A DNA stretch of 64,000 bases from Opitutales bacterium (GTDB lineage: Bacteria > Verrucomicrobiota > Verrucomicrobiia > Opitutales > Intestinicryptomonadaceae). The notes under the pieces were generated by a model that was not told where the DNA came from, did not search any database, and was given only the letters and a program-made list of their open reading frames with translations. Where the stretch lies: contig SUVP01000001.1 in the NCBI GenBank assembly GCA_015061945.1, positions 372,001-436,000 of the forward strand, read 5' to 3'. Position 1 is the stretch's first letter. Each line of letters begins with the position of its first letter. Shown in pieces: positions 26,809-35,519 of the stretch. The translations under genes were made by a program, and so were the position numbers.

Positions 26809-27924
26809 TTATATTGCCTTTCTATACAACGATAACGCAAAGAGCATCATTGCTACAACTGGGATTGTCGACGCCCACAACGGAGGGATATATCCACGTC
26901 CGCCAAGAGCTGAAAAAATACTATCTATTACAAAGTACAAGAAGAACAAGCCGACTGTCTTTGATACTCCAACCATTGGGTTTGTTCGCACACCTGCCAC
27001 AGAAAATGGAATTGCTATTGCCACAACAATTATGCACGCAAACGCACTTGCCCAAATTGAATACCACCGCACTAAATAAGGTTTTGCTTCGTACGATTCT
27101 TTGTCATTAAAAGCGTCGATAAGCGTTTTTGTTTCAAACAAAGACAAGTCTTTTGGGCGACGCATCGACAACACCATAATCTTTGGTTCTTCAACAAAAT
27201 CGTTATAATATTTTTTGTCGAATCCGATTGCTTTTGTCGCTCTATGTGTTTTTGCATCGTAAGTGATTTCTTGCCCATCGGTAAAGAACCAACACTTGCT
27301 AACGTCGTCATATACGCCCTCACGAGCCATTACACGAGAGACTTCTCGTCCCTCTTTATCCAAGACAGAAACACGGACACCATTTGCCCTGTTCATCGCA
27401 CTGCTGAAAGAATTTGTGAACCACAAACGCCCGTCTTTGCGATTATTAAAACACAAGTTCGCAACTTTACCGACGTCGGAAAGCTTCATATGTTTCTTTT
27501 GGTCTTCATACTTCACGTTGTCGTAAAGTGTGCGAGACTGTTCTTTTGCGTACGGAATAATTGAGGCATTCAGCCAAAGCAAAAGCCCTGCAAGAAGGAC
27601 TCCGGCAAACCAGAGCGATCTTGTTATTTTAAATACATTCATACCAGCCGAACGCATTGCGGTAATTTCATTGTTGCGATGCAACGAACCTAAAATATAA
27701 ATTAGCGACAACAACAAGCTAATCGGCAATACAACTGGCACAAGTGTTGGGAGCAACAATGCGTAATAAAGCACAATGTCTTCTGTCGACGCACCCCAGT
27801 CTATGAGGCGACCGAGGTTATCGTACATATCGTGCAAAATGAGAATGCCGAGTGTTACCCCAATAGCGATAACAAAAATTTTCAGCCATTCGCAAAAAAT
27901 ATATCTGTCTAATAATTTCGGCAT
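26809..27924 (-). CDS. LptF/LptG-family permease
   Basis: The 371-aa inner-membrane protein has the YjgP/YjgQ layout. The N-terminal transmembrane helices (residues ~12-30, 55-80, 100-120) carry LDRYIFCEWLKIF and the coupling-helix-like NEITAMRSAGMNVFKI. A periplasmic beta-jellyroll covers ~125-260, and three C-terminal helices follow (~285-365). LptF and LptG form the permease of the LPS transport machine. The sequence looks more LptG-like, but the partner subunit is not in the window, so I leave the symbol blank. It is the first gene of a pair with purD. Confidence 0.85.
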   Translation of the reverse strand: MPKLLDRYIFCEWLKIFVIAIGVTLGILILHDMYDNLGRLIDWGASTEDIVLYYALLLPTLVPVVLPISLLLSLIYILGSLHRNNEITAMRSAGMNVFKITRSLWFAGVLLAGLLLWLNASIIPYAKEQSRTLYDNVKYEDQKKHMKLSDVGKVANLCFNNRKDGRLWFTNSFSSAMNRANGVRVSVLDKEGREVSRVMAREGVYDDVSKCWFFTDGQEITYDAKTHRATKAIGFDKKYYNDFVEEPKIMVLSMRRPKDLSLFETKTLIDAFNDKESYEAKPYLVRWYSIWASAFACIIVVAIAIPFSVAGVRTNPMVGVSKTVGLFFLYFVIDSIFSALGGRGYIPPLWASTIPVVAMMLFALSLYRKAI

Positions 27925-27979
27925 AAAAAAATAAATCGATTTCTATTTTTAAAATTCTTACAAAAATTTCAAAGAAAAA

Positions 27980-28006
27980 AAACTTAAAGATAACAAATTT
28001 AAGTTT
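27980..28006. promoter_or_regulatory. 9-bp AT-rich inverted repeat in a divergent intergenic region
   Basis: AAACTTAAA (27980-27988) and TTTAAGTTT (27998-28006) are separated by 9 nt, between the divergent LptF/G-type and EEP genes. Because the region is AT-rich, a chance origin is possible; a regulator site is only a suggestion. Confidence 0.3.
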
Positions 28007-28039
28007 GACGCAAATATCAGCCAATTTAAATTTAATGAT

Positions 28040-28927
28040 ATGAAACGTATATTCTCTTTTATTCTTTGTTTTGCTATGTTGACTTTTGCGTTTTCGGCAG
28101 AAAAGAAAAGTCCTGAAAGCACCCAAACATCTATAATTGTATCGAGCTATAATATGCTCTACACTTTTGAAAAAGGGCATCGTTCCTACACAGTAGAGAG
28201 AGAACAAAAGTGGCACAAACGCAAAGATACCATTCTTCAAATGGTGAAATCGCAAAACATCGATATTTGCGGAACACAAGAATTGCGAAAGCTCCAAATA
28301 GATTATCTTTTCCCTGATGACACATACAACTACGTTATCGCTCCAAAGGAATTCGATCCCCAACAACGCTTGATGAATAATCTGATTCTTTACAAAAAAG
28401 ATAAATTTGAAGTTCTCGAAAACGGATTTTTTTGGCTCATCTCTTACAGAAAATGGAGACATTGCATTTGGGCAAAATTTAAAGACAAGCAAACAGATTG
28501 TACTTTTTATGTATTCAATGTTCACTTCCCTGTAACAAGAGAAGCTGGTGAAGAAGGTAAAATGGTGGCATCAAAAACGCTTGTCGAAAACATCAAAAAA
28601 ATTGCAAACAACCAACGCATAATTCTAACTGGCGATTTTAATTCGTTAGAAATAACACCACAAATCAAACACATAAAACAATCAGGTCTTGTAGATTCAA
28701 AGGAAGTTTCAAAGACTCAACCACAAGGTCCAAACTTTAGCTACAACAAATACTCAACAAGATATAGACCACCCGCACACCCCGAAACAAAGAACTTGCA
28801 TATCGACTTTATCTTTTGCTCGAAAGATATCGAAGTTGAATCGATAAAGGTTGTCCCCGATTGCATAAATGGAGTTTTACCAAGCGACCACTTCCCTGTT
28901 GTTGCAAAAATAAAAATCAAAAAATAA
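28040..28927 (+). CDS. Secreted endonuclease/exonuclease/phosphatase family protein (paralogue 2)
   Basis: The 295-aa exported EEP-fold protein has signal peptide FSFILCFAMLTFAFSA. Active-site motifs in order are SSYNMLY near 36, GTQELRKLQ near 76, FNVHFP near 157, LTGDFNSLE near 197, HIDFIF near 251, and SDHFPV near the C-terminus. It shares layout with the lipoprotein at 10890 (including YFYYSKTP-like aromatic and RC(C/I)W-type segments before the NTHF/NVHF motif) but uses a cleavable signal without a lipobox. The next gene, a large glycoside hydrolase, begins on the base after its stop codon, so the two are co-transcribed. The substrate is unknown. Confidence 0.85.
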   Translation: MKRIFSFILCFAMLTFAFSAEKKSPESTQTSIIVSSYNMLYTFEKGHRSYTVEREQKWHKRKDTILQMVKSQNIDICGTQELRKLQIDYLFPDDTYNYVIAPKEFDPQQRLMNNLILYKKDKFEVLENGFFWLISYRKWRHCIWAKFKDKQTDCTFYVFNVHFPVTREAGEEGKMVASKTLVENIKKIANNQRIILTGDFNSLEITPQIKHIKQSGLVDSKEVSKTQPQGPNFSYNKYSTRYRPPAHPETKNLHIDFIFCSKDIEVESIKVVPDCINGVLPSDHFPVVAKIKIKK

Positions 28928-31900
28928 ATGTCGCACATAAAAATCGCACTTCTGATATTATCCACATTTTGCACAAGCATATTTGCGTTTGCAAAAAACG
29001 AAAATCAATCAGCTGTAATTGAGGTCGTAGCCGAAAGTTTATCTGATATAAAAGTCAATGGTGCATCCGCCCCAACACTGTGGTCAAAAAACGGAAAAAA
29101 TTTTGCCACAATAGAAATCCCCACGTCAGAAAATTGGCAACACATTTCTATTGTCGGCAAAACAAAACCGAACTCGTACGTCTATTTCACACTTCAACCT
29201 GAAAAAAGAAAAACGCAATATGCGTCATTTTTTGACGACGTAAAATTCAACGGCAAACATCATACCGATAAAGGTTTTGAATTAGGGAAAACTCCCGATT
29301 GGGTCGTATATGGTGCTCCCGAAAATCACGTTCCGCAAATAGTGCCGTACGGAGCATATCAAGGCAATCAATGTATGCGTGTTGTCTGGACAAACCCTGT
29401 GCAAACACGGTTTTACTCTCAGCCCGACGGCAAATTCACAATATCCTTGTCCTGCAAAAACGCTGGCAAATATAAAAACGCTAACTACGACTTCCCTCTC
29501 GCTCTCGCACAAAATAAAAATTTAAAAAGCAATCTTCAATTTGGAAAAATTTTAAATAACCCAACTCAAATAAAATTAGATACAACCTCGGCAATACTCC
29601 TCAGAAAAAATAATCGTGTAAAAATCGATATTGGTGAAAATGTCGTTGGCAACAATCTTTACATTCTATCGGCAACTTACACTGAACAATCCAAACTGGC
29701 TGGAGTAGTTTGTGCTGAATTCAAAGATGGACAGAAAAAATATTTCGAGATTATATCAGCACATCGCACTGGAAATATAAATTCTCGTACAGCCACACGT
29801 TTCACAATTCCATTAAAAGCCGAAAACAAAAAGTTTCTCTATCTAACAAAGCTCGAATTATCGGAACTTGGTAATAAGCCCGACACAATCGAACTAATCG
29901 CAAAAAATTCCGATTGGCACATCGCTTCAATTATAATATCGGCACGCAATTACGACACAATCGCAACATTCACACCAACATCGCCCGACTGGATTAAAGC
30001 CGATTTTGGCGACAATCCACACGAAATTTCGCAAGGCTCTGCCCTCGATTTTTCTGCAAATGTTGAATCTAACGCTGGCTCAAAAGGTAGAATTATCATC
30101 AACAAAAACGGAAAGTTTGCATTTGAAAACGAGCCCGAAAAATCGATACGTTTCCACGCAACAATGACAACTTTCCCTCACCTTGTTAACAACAAATACT
30201 ACGATACAGAACAAGCGAAAAAATCAATCGACAAACAATTAAAAAATTTCAAGCAATGCGGATATAATCTACTTCGAGTTTGGGGACTCGAAGTTGCATA
30301 CAACAACAATGTAAAAAATGCCGAAATTAAAAGACAACTTTGGGATTACTTTATGGAAGAATCTCGCAAGACTGGAATTTATATCGACATTATGTTGCCT
30401 TTGCCTACCCCAAAAACCCCGACAGATTGGTACACTACTAAAACAAATTTCCTGCTCGGCGATAAATATCTCAACGACGATTGGGCAAATAAAGTTGTTC
30501 AAATTCTCAATCGCAAAAGCACAATTTCGGGAACACTCTTTAAAGATTTCCCACATATTCTCGCAATTGAATATATCAATGAGATTGGGATTGGTCCAAG
30601 AAAGTTGCAAGCAAGAGGCGACCCAACTTATGCACTCAATATCTGGCGAAACTGGCTCGAAGACAAATTCCAGAGTATCGAAAAAATCAACGCAATGTGG
30701 AAAACATCGTTCAAAAAATTTGGCGACATCACTGCAAAAGATATGCTATCTCGTCCACAATGGAACGAGTTTATAACAGAATACGCCATCCGTTCACATA
30801 ATCGTTGTGAAAGCGTTGTGCGTGCTACGGGCTACAAAGGACTAATCAATCAATACAACTACGATATCTCGCATACGTTTTCTGCAATACGTTTTGACGG
30901 CACAGATTACGTCGCAATGAATTCATATCACTCGCACCCGTACTACGAGTTCCCGACATCAACGTGGAACAACTGGAGTAAAAATCAACACGCAACAGTT
31001 TCACAAGAAAGCTCAACGCAAGCACTCGCAAGACACTTCCGAAGAATCGCCCAGCACAAACTTGCCGACCGCCCTATGATTCTCACAGAACACAAAAATT
31101 GTTTCTGGAACAAATATCAGTACGAAGACGCTCTCGTTTTCCCTGCGTACGCATCGTTTCAAGATTTCTCGGCGATATGTTCTTTCATAAGATCGAACGA
31201 TTCTGTTGAAACTCCTATGGGCAGTTTCACAACTGGCAACAATCCGATAGCAATAGTAAATGAAGTTCTTTCGTACTGTTTGTTTGCTCGCCAAGATGTC
31301 TCGCCCTCAAAACATCGAGTAGAAATCCCTATATCAAAGCAAATTCTAAATCAGACACGAATTGGCGATTTAACACTCGGTTGGCAACAAAGCATAATCC
31401 CAATTATAACTGGCTTTGCGATAACTTTCCCAGAGATGAAAACTCGTAAAAGTTTAAATCATGTTCAGATAAAACCTGCCGATATGATTATCGCCAAAGA
31501 CGGCTACGCTACAAGCGTATCGCACGATTTCTTTGCCGAAATAATCGAACAACCAAACGGAAAATTCGACCTCAAAAAATTCATCTCTAATTTGAAAGAT
31601 AAAAATATTCTGTCATCAGATAATATCAGCGATTTTGAAAATCGATGCTACCAAACCGACAACAAGCAAATATCAATTTTTAAGAACTCGAAAAAAATTA
31701 TTGTCAACACGCCACGCACTGAAGGTGTCGCACTTCTCGCTAAAAACTCGCAAAAAATCGACGCACTCGAAGTGCAATCATCGAGCGAAAACGCTATGAT
31801 TGCGTTGACATCAATGGACGGCAATCCGATAAAAAATAGCACAAAACTTCTACTTGTGTTCTCAACTGCTACGTTAAATTCTAATATGAAACTTTCCGAA

Positions 31901-32143
31901 GATTTAGCCTTTGCAAAGGAGATTGGCACAACACCAGCACTAATAAAAACTGCAAAACTACACGCAAAAATTAAGCTTGGCTCAAACAAAAAATATAAGC
32001 TTTACGCACTCGCAATCAATGGAGAACTCCGCCAAGAAATACCGCTTAAACAAAGTGAAAATCTTTTGGAAATATCTCTCGATACATCAAAATTAAAACA
32101 CGGAGCAACTCCATTTTTCTTAATTACAGAAAGCAAACAATAA
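28928..32143 (+). CDS. Large secreted clan-A glycoside hydrolase
   Basis: The 1071-aa exported protein has signal HIKIALLILSTFCTSIFAFA. Residues ~30-400 are beta-rich and probably carbohydrate-binding. From ~400 a TIM barrel begins: IRFHATMTTFPHLVNN, CGYNLLRVWGLEVAYN, acid/base Glu in LAIEYINEIGIG (about 542), a long helical insertion, AMNSYHSHPYYEFP, and probable nucleophile Glu in MILTEHKNCFW (about 721). The remaining ~250 residues form beta domains. The plan resembles GH5/GH42-like beta-glycosidases acting on large polymers; the family is not assignable by eye. It starts immediately after the stop of the EEP gene. Confidence 0.78.
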   Translation: MSHIKIALLILSTFCTSIFAFAKNENQSAVIEVVAESLSDIKVNGASAPTLWSKNGKNFATIEIPTSENWQHISIVGKTKPNSYVYFTLQPEKRKTQYASFFDDVKFNGKHHTDKGFELGKTPDWVVYGAPENHVPQIVPYGAYQGNQCMRVVWTNPVQTRFYSQPDGKFTISLSCKNAGKYKNANYDFPLALAQNKNLKSNLQFGKILNNPTQIKLDTTSAILLRKNNRVKIDIGENVVGNNLYILSATYTEQSKLAGVVCAEFKDGQKKYFEIISAHRTGNINSRTATRFTIPLKAENKKFLYLTKLELSELGNKPDTIELIAKNSDWHIASIIISARNYDTIATFTPTSPDWIKADFGDNPHEISQGSALDFSANVESNAGSKGRIIINKNGKFAFENEPEKSIRFHATMTTFPHLVNNKYYDTEQAKKSIDKQLKNFKQCGYNLLRVWGLEVAYNNNVKNAEIKRQLWDYFMEESRKTGIYIDIMLPLPTPKTPTDWYTTKTNFLLGDKYLNDDWANKVVQILNRKSTISGTLFKDFPHILAIEYINEIGIGPRKLQARGDPTYALNIWRNWLEDKFQSIEKINAMWKTSFKKFGDITAKDMLSRPQWNEFITEYAIRSHNRCESVVRATGYKGLINQYNYDISHTFSAIRFDGTDYVAMNSYHSHPYYEFPTSTWNNWSKNQHATVSQESSTQALARHFRRIAQHKLADRPMILTEHKNCFWNKYQYEDALVFPAYASFQDFSAICSFIRSNDSVETPMGSFTTGNNPIAIVNEVLSYCLFARQDVSPSKHRVEIPISKQILNQTRIGDLTLGWQQSIIPIITGFAITFPEMKTRKSLNHVQIKPADMIIAKDGYATSVSHDFFAEIIEQPNGKFDLKKFISNLKDKNILSSDNISDFENRCYQTDNKQISIFKNSKKIIVNTPRTEGVALLAKNSQKIDALEVQSSSENAMIALTSMDGNPIKNSTKLLLVFSTATLNSNMKLSEDLAFAKEIGTTPALIKTAKLHAKIKLGSNKKYKLYALAINGELRQEIPLKQSENLLEISLDTSKLKHGATPFFLITESKQ

Positions 32144-32152
32144 TACCTACGC

Positions 32153-32195
32153 AAAAAAAAGAGACCTCCAGTTTTTCGGAGGTCTCAAATTTTTA
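32153..32195. terminator. Convergent bidirectional terminator (GH / amylase)
   Basis: Arms GAGACCTCC / GGAGGTCTC (32161-32169, 32178-32186) have eight A residues to the left and AAATTTTT to the right. It is strongest for the minus-strand amylase and also usable by the plus-strand hydrolase. Confidence 0.88.
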
Positions 32196-32208
32196 CATCA
32201 GAAAAATA

Positions 32209-33639
32209 TTAGCGGAAACGAAGAACGAGATATCCGTATGGTCTCATTTTTACAGATATGCACTTTTCGCACTTTTTGTAATTGCAACCATAATTTAGCA
32301 TTGTTGTAGATACGTCTACATTTGGCAATTTTACGCAAGCATCAACTGGTGCATTGCGAGTATTTATCACAACCAATACTTTTTCGTTTTTCGCTGTGCG
32401 AGTGAACGACAATACGCTGTTTGGAGCAGAATTATCAATCCATTTTGTTTCACCATTCCAAAGAGCTGTGTTATCTTTACGCAATTTTGCGAGTTTGCGA
32501 ATGAGATTCATTCTTGCCCAACCTTCTCTTGTTGCGATATTTTCCCATGCGACAAACATTCTGCCATGCATGTTATCGCCGAACATTGAGAATGGAGCGT
32601 CGTCGGCAAATTCATTTCCGTTATAGATAAAAGGAATGCCGTCGATTGTGAAATTCAACACTTGGATTGCATCCATACCACGATTGCCAAATTGAACTTC
32701 ATAACGAGCTCCACCTTTATTTGGTTGGCATGCGTCGCTTGCAGTGTCGTGATTATCTAAAGCACGGAGCAAACGTGAACCTTTTGCAAATTTTTTATCT
32801 TGAACTTCCCAAATGTTGCGAAGTGCCGATGCTGGCTTCTTTGCCGAAAAAACGTCAATAGTATGATACTCCCATTTGAACGAGTAGTTAGCGTCGTAAA
32901 CGTCTACTTGAGCGTTAGCACGTTCACTTTCAGCGACCATAATTACATCAGGCTTAATTTTTACGATTTCCGCATAAGCTTCACGCCAGAAGTCAGCTGG
33001 AACTTCGCCTTCAACGTCTGTACGGTAGCCGTCTGCATCAAAATCCTTGATATAATAAACCATATTCTTGATGAGATAATCGCGTAAGCCACGGCTCTTA
33101 AAATTGAGTTGAGGGAAATTCCAAAGACCTTTTTTTACATTACCTTTCTCATCGCGAATAATGAAGTCTGGGTTATCCTTGATAAACACTGCTGTTGGAC
33201 CACAGTGGAAGTACACAAGGTCGAGAATAACTTTCAAGCCATAGCTGTGTGCTTCTGCGATAAAATCTTTGAGGTCTTGACTTGTACCGAAACGTGAGTC
33301 GATATTGAAATAATCCTTCATTCTGTATGGATTGCGTGGATTACCCAACTGCGACGCTTTTTGGCGACGGCTCCAGCCATCTTGATTCATATCGTCATCA
33401 GAAACAAAAACTGGGCACAAGTAAACGATATCTACACCGAGAGATTTGATGTGTGGGAGGAACTCTTGTGCTTTTTTCAATGTTCCTTCTTGAGTGAAGT
33501 GTTGTGGCAAAATCTGATAAATTACAGATTTTTTGAACGCTTCAGATGTTGGACGTGCCGACGGTTTTGCGTTATCTGCGAACGATAATGTCGCAAAAAG
33601 CGAAAGCAAACCTATGAGTATTTTTTTGAATGTAGTCAT
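32209..33639 (-). CDS. Secreted GH13 alpha-amylase family protein
   Basis: The 476-aa protein has signal peptide KKILIGLLSLFATLSFA. The GH13 barrel starts SVIYQILPQHFTQEG. Conserved region I is DLVYFHCG (Asn/His replaced by Phe-His-Cys), region II is DGYRTDVEGEV with the nucleophile Asp, region III is IMVAESERAN with the acid Glu, and region IV is LDNHDTAS with the third Asp. NFTIDGIPFIYNGNEFADD and a small C-terminal beta domain follow. All three catalytic acids are present, so it should be active on alpha-glucans in the periplasm or outside the cell. An AACCGGTT palindrome lies about 20 bp upstream of the start. GlgC in the window handles the opposite direction of glucan metabolism. Confidence 0.9.
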   Translation of the reverse strand: MTTFKKILIGLLSLFATLSFADNAKPSARPTSEAFKKSVIYQILPQHFTQEGTLKKAQEFLPHIKSLGVDIVYLCPVFVSDDDMNQDGWSRRQKASQLGNPRNPYRMKDYFNIDSRFGTSQDLKDFIAEAHSYGLKVILDLVYFHCGPTAVFIKDNPDFIIRDEKGNVKKGLWNFPQLNFKSRGLRDYLIKNMVYYIKDFDADGYRTDVEGEVPADFWREAYAEIVKIKPDVIMVAESERANAQVDVYDANYSFKWEYHTIDVFSAKKPASALRNIWEVQDKKFAKGSRLLRALDNHDTASDACQPNKGGARYEVQFGNRGMDAIQVLNFTIDGIPFIYNGNEFADDAPFSMFGDNMHGRMFVAWENIATREGWARMNLIRKLAKLRKDNTALWNGETKWIDNSAPNSVLSFTRTAKNEKVLVVINTRNAPVDACVKLPNVDVSTTMLNYGCNYKKCEKCISVKMRPYGYLVLRFR

Positions 33640-33659
33640 AATTTTGTATTTAAGAAGTT

Positions 33660-33667
33660 AACCGGTT
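33660..33667. promoter_or_regulatory. Candidate LacI-type operator upstream of the amylase
   Basis: The 8-bp palindrome AACCGGTT with central CG lies 21 bp upstream of the amylase ATG. LacI-family operators typically have a central CG, and a LacI-type regulator gene lies at 37237; the link is inference. Confidence 0.3.
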
Positions 33668-33745
33668 CTGAAAAGATTTTTTTTTAATATATTGGAAATT
33701 GCAACGATTTTTTTTTAGCAATTAGGTAAACTGTTTAATCGCATT

Positions 33746-34675
33746 TTAAAGAAATCTGAACGTCTCTTTAATCACTTCATATTTTGGGATGCCATTTTCA
33801 AAACTTTCTTTCAATTTTATGATTGCGGTACGACGTGGTGCGACTTCTTTATCAGAATAATGCGTGTGAAATACATACCAAATATCGCCTTTAGAATCGA
33901 AGAATACATCGCCATGTCCGGCACCTGCGTGTCCGACAATATCACGTCGGATAATCGGATTATTCTTAGCACGAGTCCACTCACCCGTCGGTGAATCCGA
34001 CACTGCATAACCGACGGCATAATCTTTATCTCTAAAATCGTTCGCCGAGTAAAACAAAACATATTTGCCATTTCTTTTGATAACAGTCGGACCCTCGACT
34101 GTTACTGGAATTTTATGATTCGCCGTATTTTCCCAGCCATTTTCGGCACAAATACACGGCTTAAGATTTGTCAACTTTGTAAAAGTTTCGTCAATCTCGG
34201 CGACATAAATCCAGTTGCGATGTTTTGTCGAAAACGAAAAATACACATATCGCTTGCCGTCATCATCGATAAAAACGAAAGGGTCAATCTGTTTAGATTT
34301 TGCTGAAATGCACGCTGGTTCGTCTTGAACAAAAGGTCCGAGCGGAGTATCTGCTTTTGCGAAAGCTAATCGATATTCACTATATGCAAAAATAAATTTA
34401 TCCTTATATTTCAGCAACTGCGGAGCAACACATCGCTTGCCTGTAAATGCTTTTTGAGAATCGAGTGCGTATTGAATTTGCCCAGCCTGATTTTTATTCG
34501 ACCAATTTTTAAAATCTTTCGATGTATAAATTGTGAAAGATTTGCAATGGTCAAAAGCATCTGTACCGACCAAATAATATGTGCCATCGTGATAAAAAAT
34601 GCTTGGGTCGGCGACAAAAATATCGGCGAACAAAACATTCGCAACGCACAAAATTAGCAAGCAAAATTTCTTCAT
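33746..34675 (-). CDS. Secreted GH43-family glycosidase
   Basis: The 309-aa protein has signal KKFCLLILCVANVLFA and a five-bladed beta-propeller of GH43. The catalytic base Asp is in FVADPSIFYHDGTYYLVGT (about residue 22), the pKa-modulating Asp in QIDPFVFIDDDGKRYVYF (about 130), and the acid Glu in VTVEGPTVIKRNGKYVL (about 192). GH43 enzymes are mostly arabinofuranosidases or xylosidases; the substrate is not decided here. AGGAGG at 34680-34685 stands 4 nt before the ATG, a strong ribosome-binding site. It is preceded by the kdsA terminator, so it has its own promoter. Confidence 0.88.
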   Translation of the reverse strand: MKKFCLLILCVANVLFADIFVADPSIFYHDGTYYLVGTDAFDHCKSFTIYTSKDFKNWSNKNQAGQIQYALDSQKAFTGKRCVAPQLLKYKDKFIFAYSEYRLAFAKADTPLGPFVQDEPACISAKSKQIDPFVFIDDDGKRYVYFSFSTKHRNWIYVAEIDETFTKLTNLKPCICAENGWENTANHKIPVTVEGPTVIKRNGKYVLFYSANDFRDKDYAVGYAVSDSPTGEWTRAKNNPIIRRDIVGHAGAGHGDVFFDSKGDIWYVFHTHYSDKEVAPRRTAIIKLKESFENGIPKYEVIKETFRFL

Positions 34676-34689
34676 AAAACCTCCTTTAT

Positions 34690-34716
34690 AAATAAAAAAA
34701 CCTCCCGTATGGGAGG
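34690..34716 (-). terminator. Terminator of pyrG-kdsA
   Basis: A hairpin CCTCCC-GTAT-GGGAGG (34701-34716) is followed on the minus strand by TTTTTTTATT. It lies 14 nt after the kdsA stop. Confidence 0.85.
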
Positions 34717-34729
34717 CTTTAAAATCGTC

Positions 34730-35518
34730 TTATAATTTATAAAGGTCAATACATTTTTTTACCAAGTCTTCCAGCTTATCGAGCGGGAGTTGCGTCGCAG
34801 AATCCGACAACGCTTTTTCTGGCTCTGGATGGGTTTCTATGAACAAACCGTTTGCTCCAGCAACAATCGACGCTTTTGCGAGAAGCTCAACATATTTGCG
34901 TTCACCACCACTTGAGCCATTGCCTGCTCCAGGGAGTTGTGTAGAGTGTGTTGCATCCATAATTACTGGCGTATCATTTTCAGCCATAATTGAGAACGAA
35001 CGCATATCTACAACCAAGTTCCCATAACCAAAAGTCGTACCACGTTCTGTTTGGAGAATTTCAGTTGCCCCAGAATCACGAAGTTTTGCAACAGCATACT
35101 TCATATCGTAAGGCGACAAGAACTGCCCTTTCTTTACATTAACCGACTTCCCTGTCTTTGCCGAAGCAACAAGCAAATCTGTCTGACGGCAAAGAAACGC
35201 TGGTATTTGCAAAGCGTCGCAAACTTCGCCAATCTTCGCACATTGTGCAGACTCGTGAACATCGGTGAGAACGGATAATGCAAACTCTTTCTTAACATCG
35301 GCAAGAATTTGCAAACCTTCGTCGATTCCGGGTCCACGTGGACTTTTTATACTCGTGCGATTAGCTTTATCAAAACTTCCCTTGAAAACAACCGACAAAT
35401 TATCGGCATATTTTTGCGAGATTTCTGCGACTTTTTCAGCCACACGAAAACTCAAGTCTTTACATTCGAGCGAACATGGACCTGCAATCAATAGAAGTTT
35501 TCCGTCTTGATAAATCAT
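34730..35518 (-). CDS. kdsA: 3-deoxy-D-manno-octulosonate 8-phosphate synthase
   Basis: It condenses phosphoenolpyruvate with arabinose-5-phosphate to Kdo-8-phosphate for LPS core synthesis. The ATG at 35518 gives 262 aa (MIYQDGKLLLIAGPCSLE). Motifs are AGPCSLE, FKGSFDKANRTSIKSPRGPG, SVLTDVHE, CRQTDLLVAS, KKGQFLSPYDM, ERGTTFGYGNLVVDMR and DATHSTQLPGAGNGSSGG. The GNxS(S)GG loop and overall pattern look like KdsA rather than DAHP synthase. The start codon follows the pyrG stop by one base, so the pair is translationally linked. An ATG-like start at 35542 lies inside pyrG and is less likely. Confidence 0.95.
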   Translation of the reverse strand: MIYQDGKLLLIAGPCSLECKDLSFRVAEKVAEISQKYADNLSVVFKGSFDKANRTSIKSPRGPGIDEGLQILADVKKEFALSVLTDVHESAQCAKIGEVCDALQIPAFLCRQTDLLVASAKTGKSVNVKKGQFLSPYDMKYAVAKLRDSGATEILQTERGTTFGYGNLVVDMRSFSIMAENDTPVIMDATHSTQLPGAGNGSSGGERKYVELLAKASIVAGANGLFIETHPEPEKALSDSATQLPLDKLEDLVKKCIDLYKL

Positions 35519-35519
35519 A

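Noticed and set aside
27818-28525. 235-codon minus-strand frame over the lptF/G start and EEP gene
   Set aside because: Antisense to the EEP gene, which has an intact signal peptide and all active-site motifs; the frame is Phe/Cys-rich and looks like a shadow.
33668-33745. Terminator after the GH43 gene
   Set aside because: The only pairing (AATTGC/GCAATT with a T-rich loop) is 6 bp and has its T-run in the loop, so it is not a credible intrinsic terminator.
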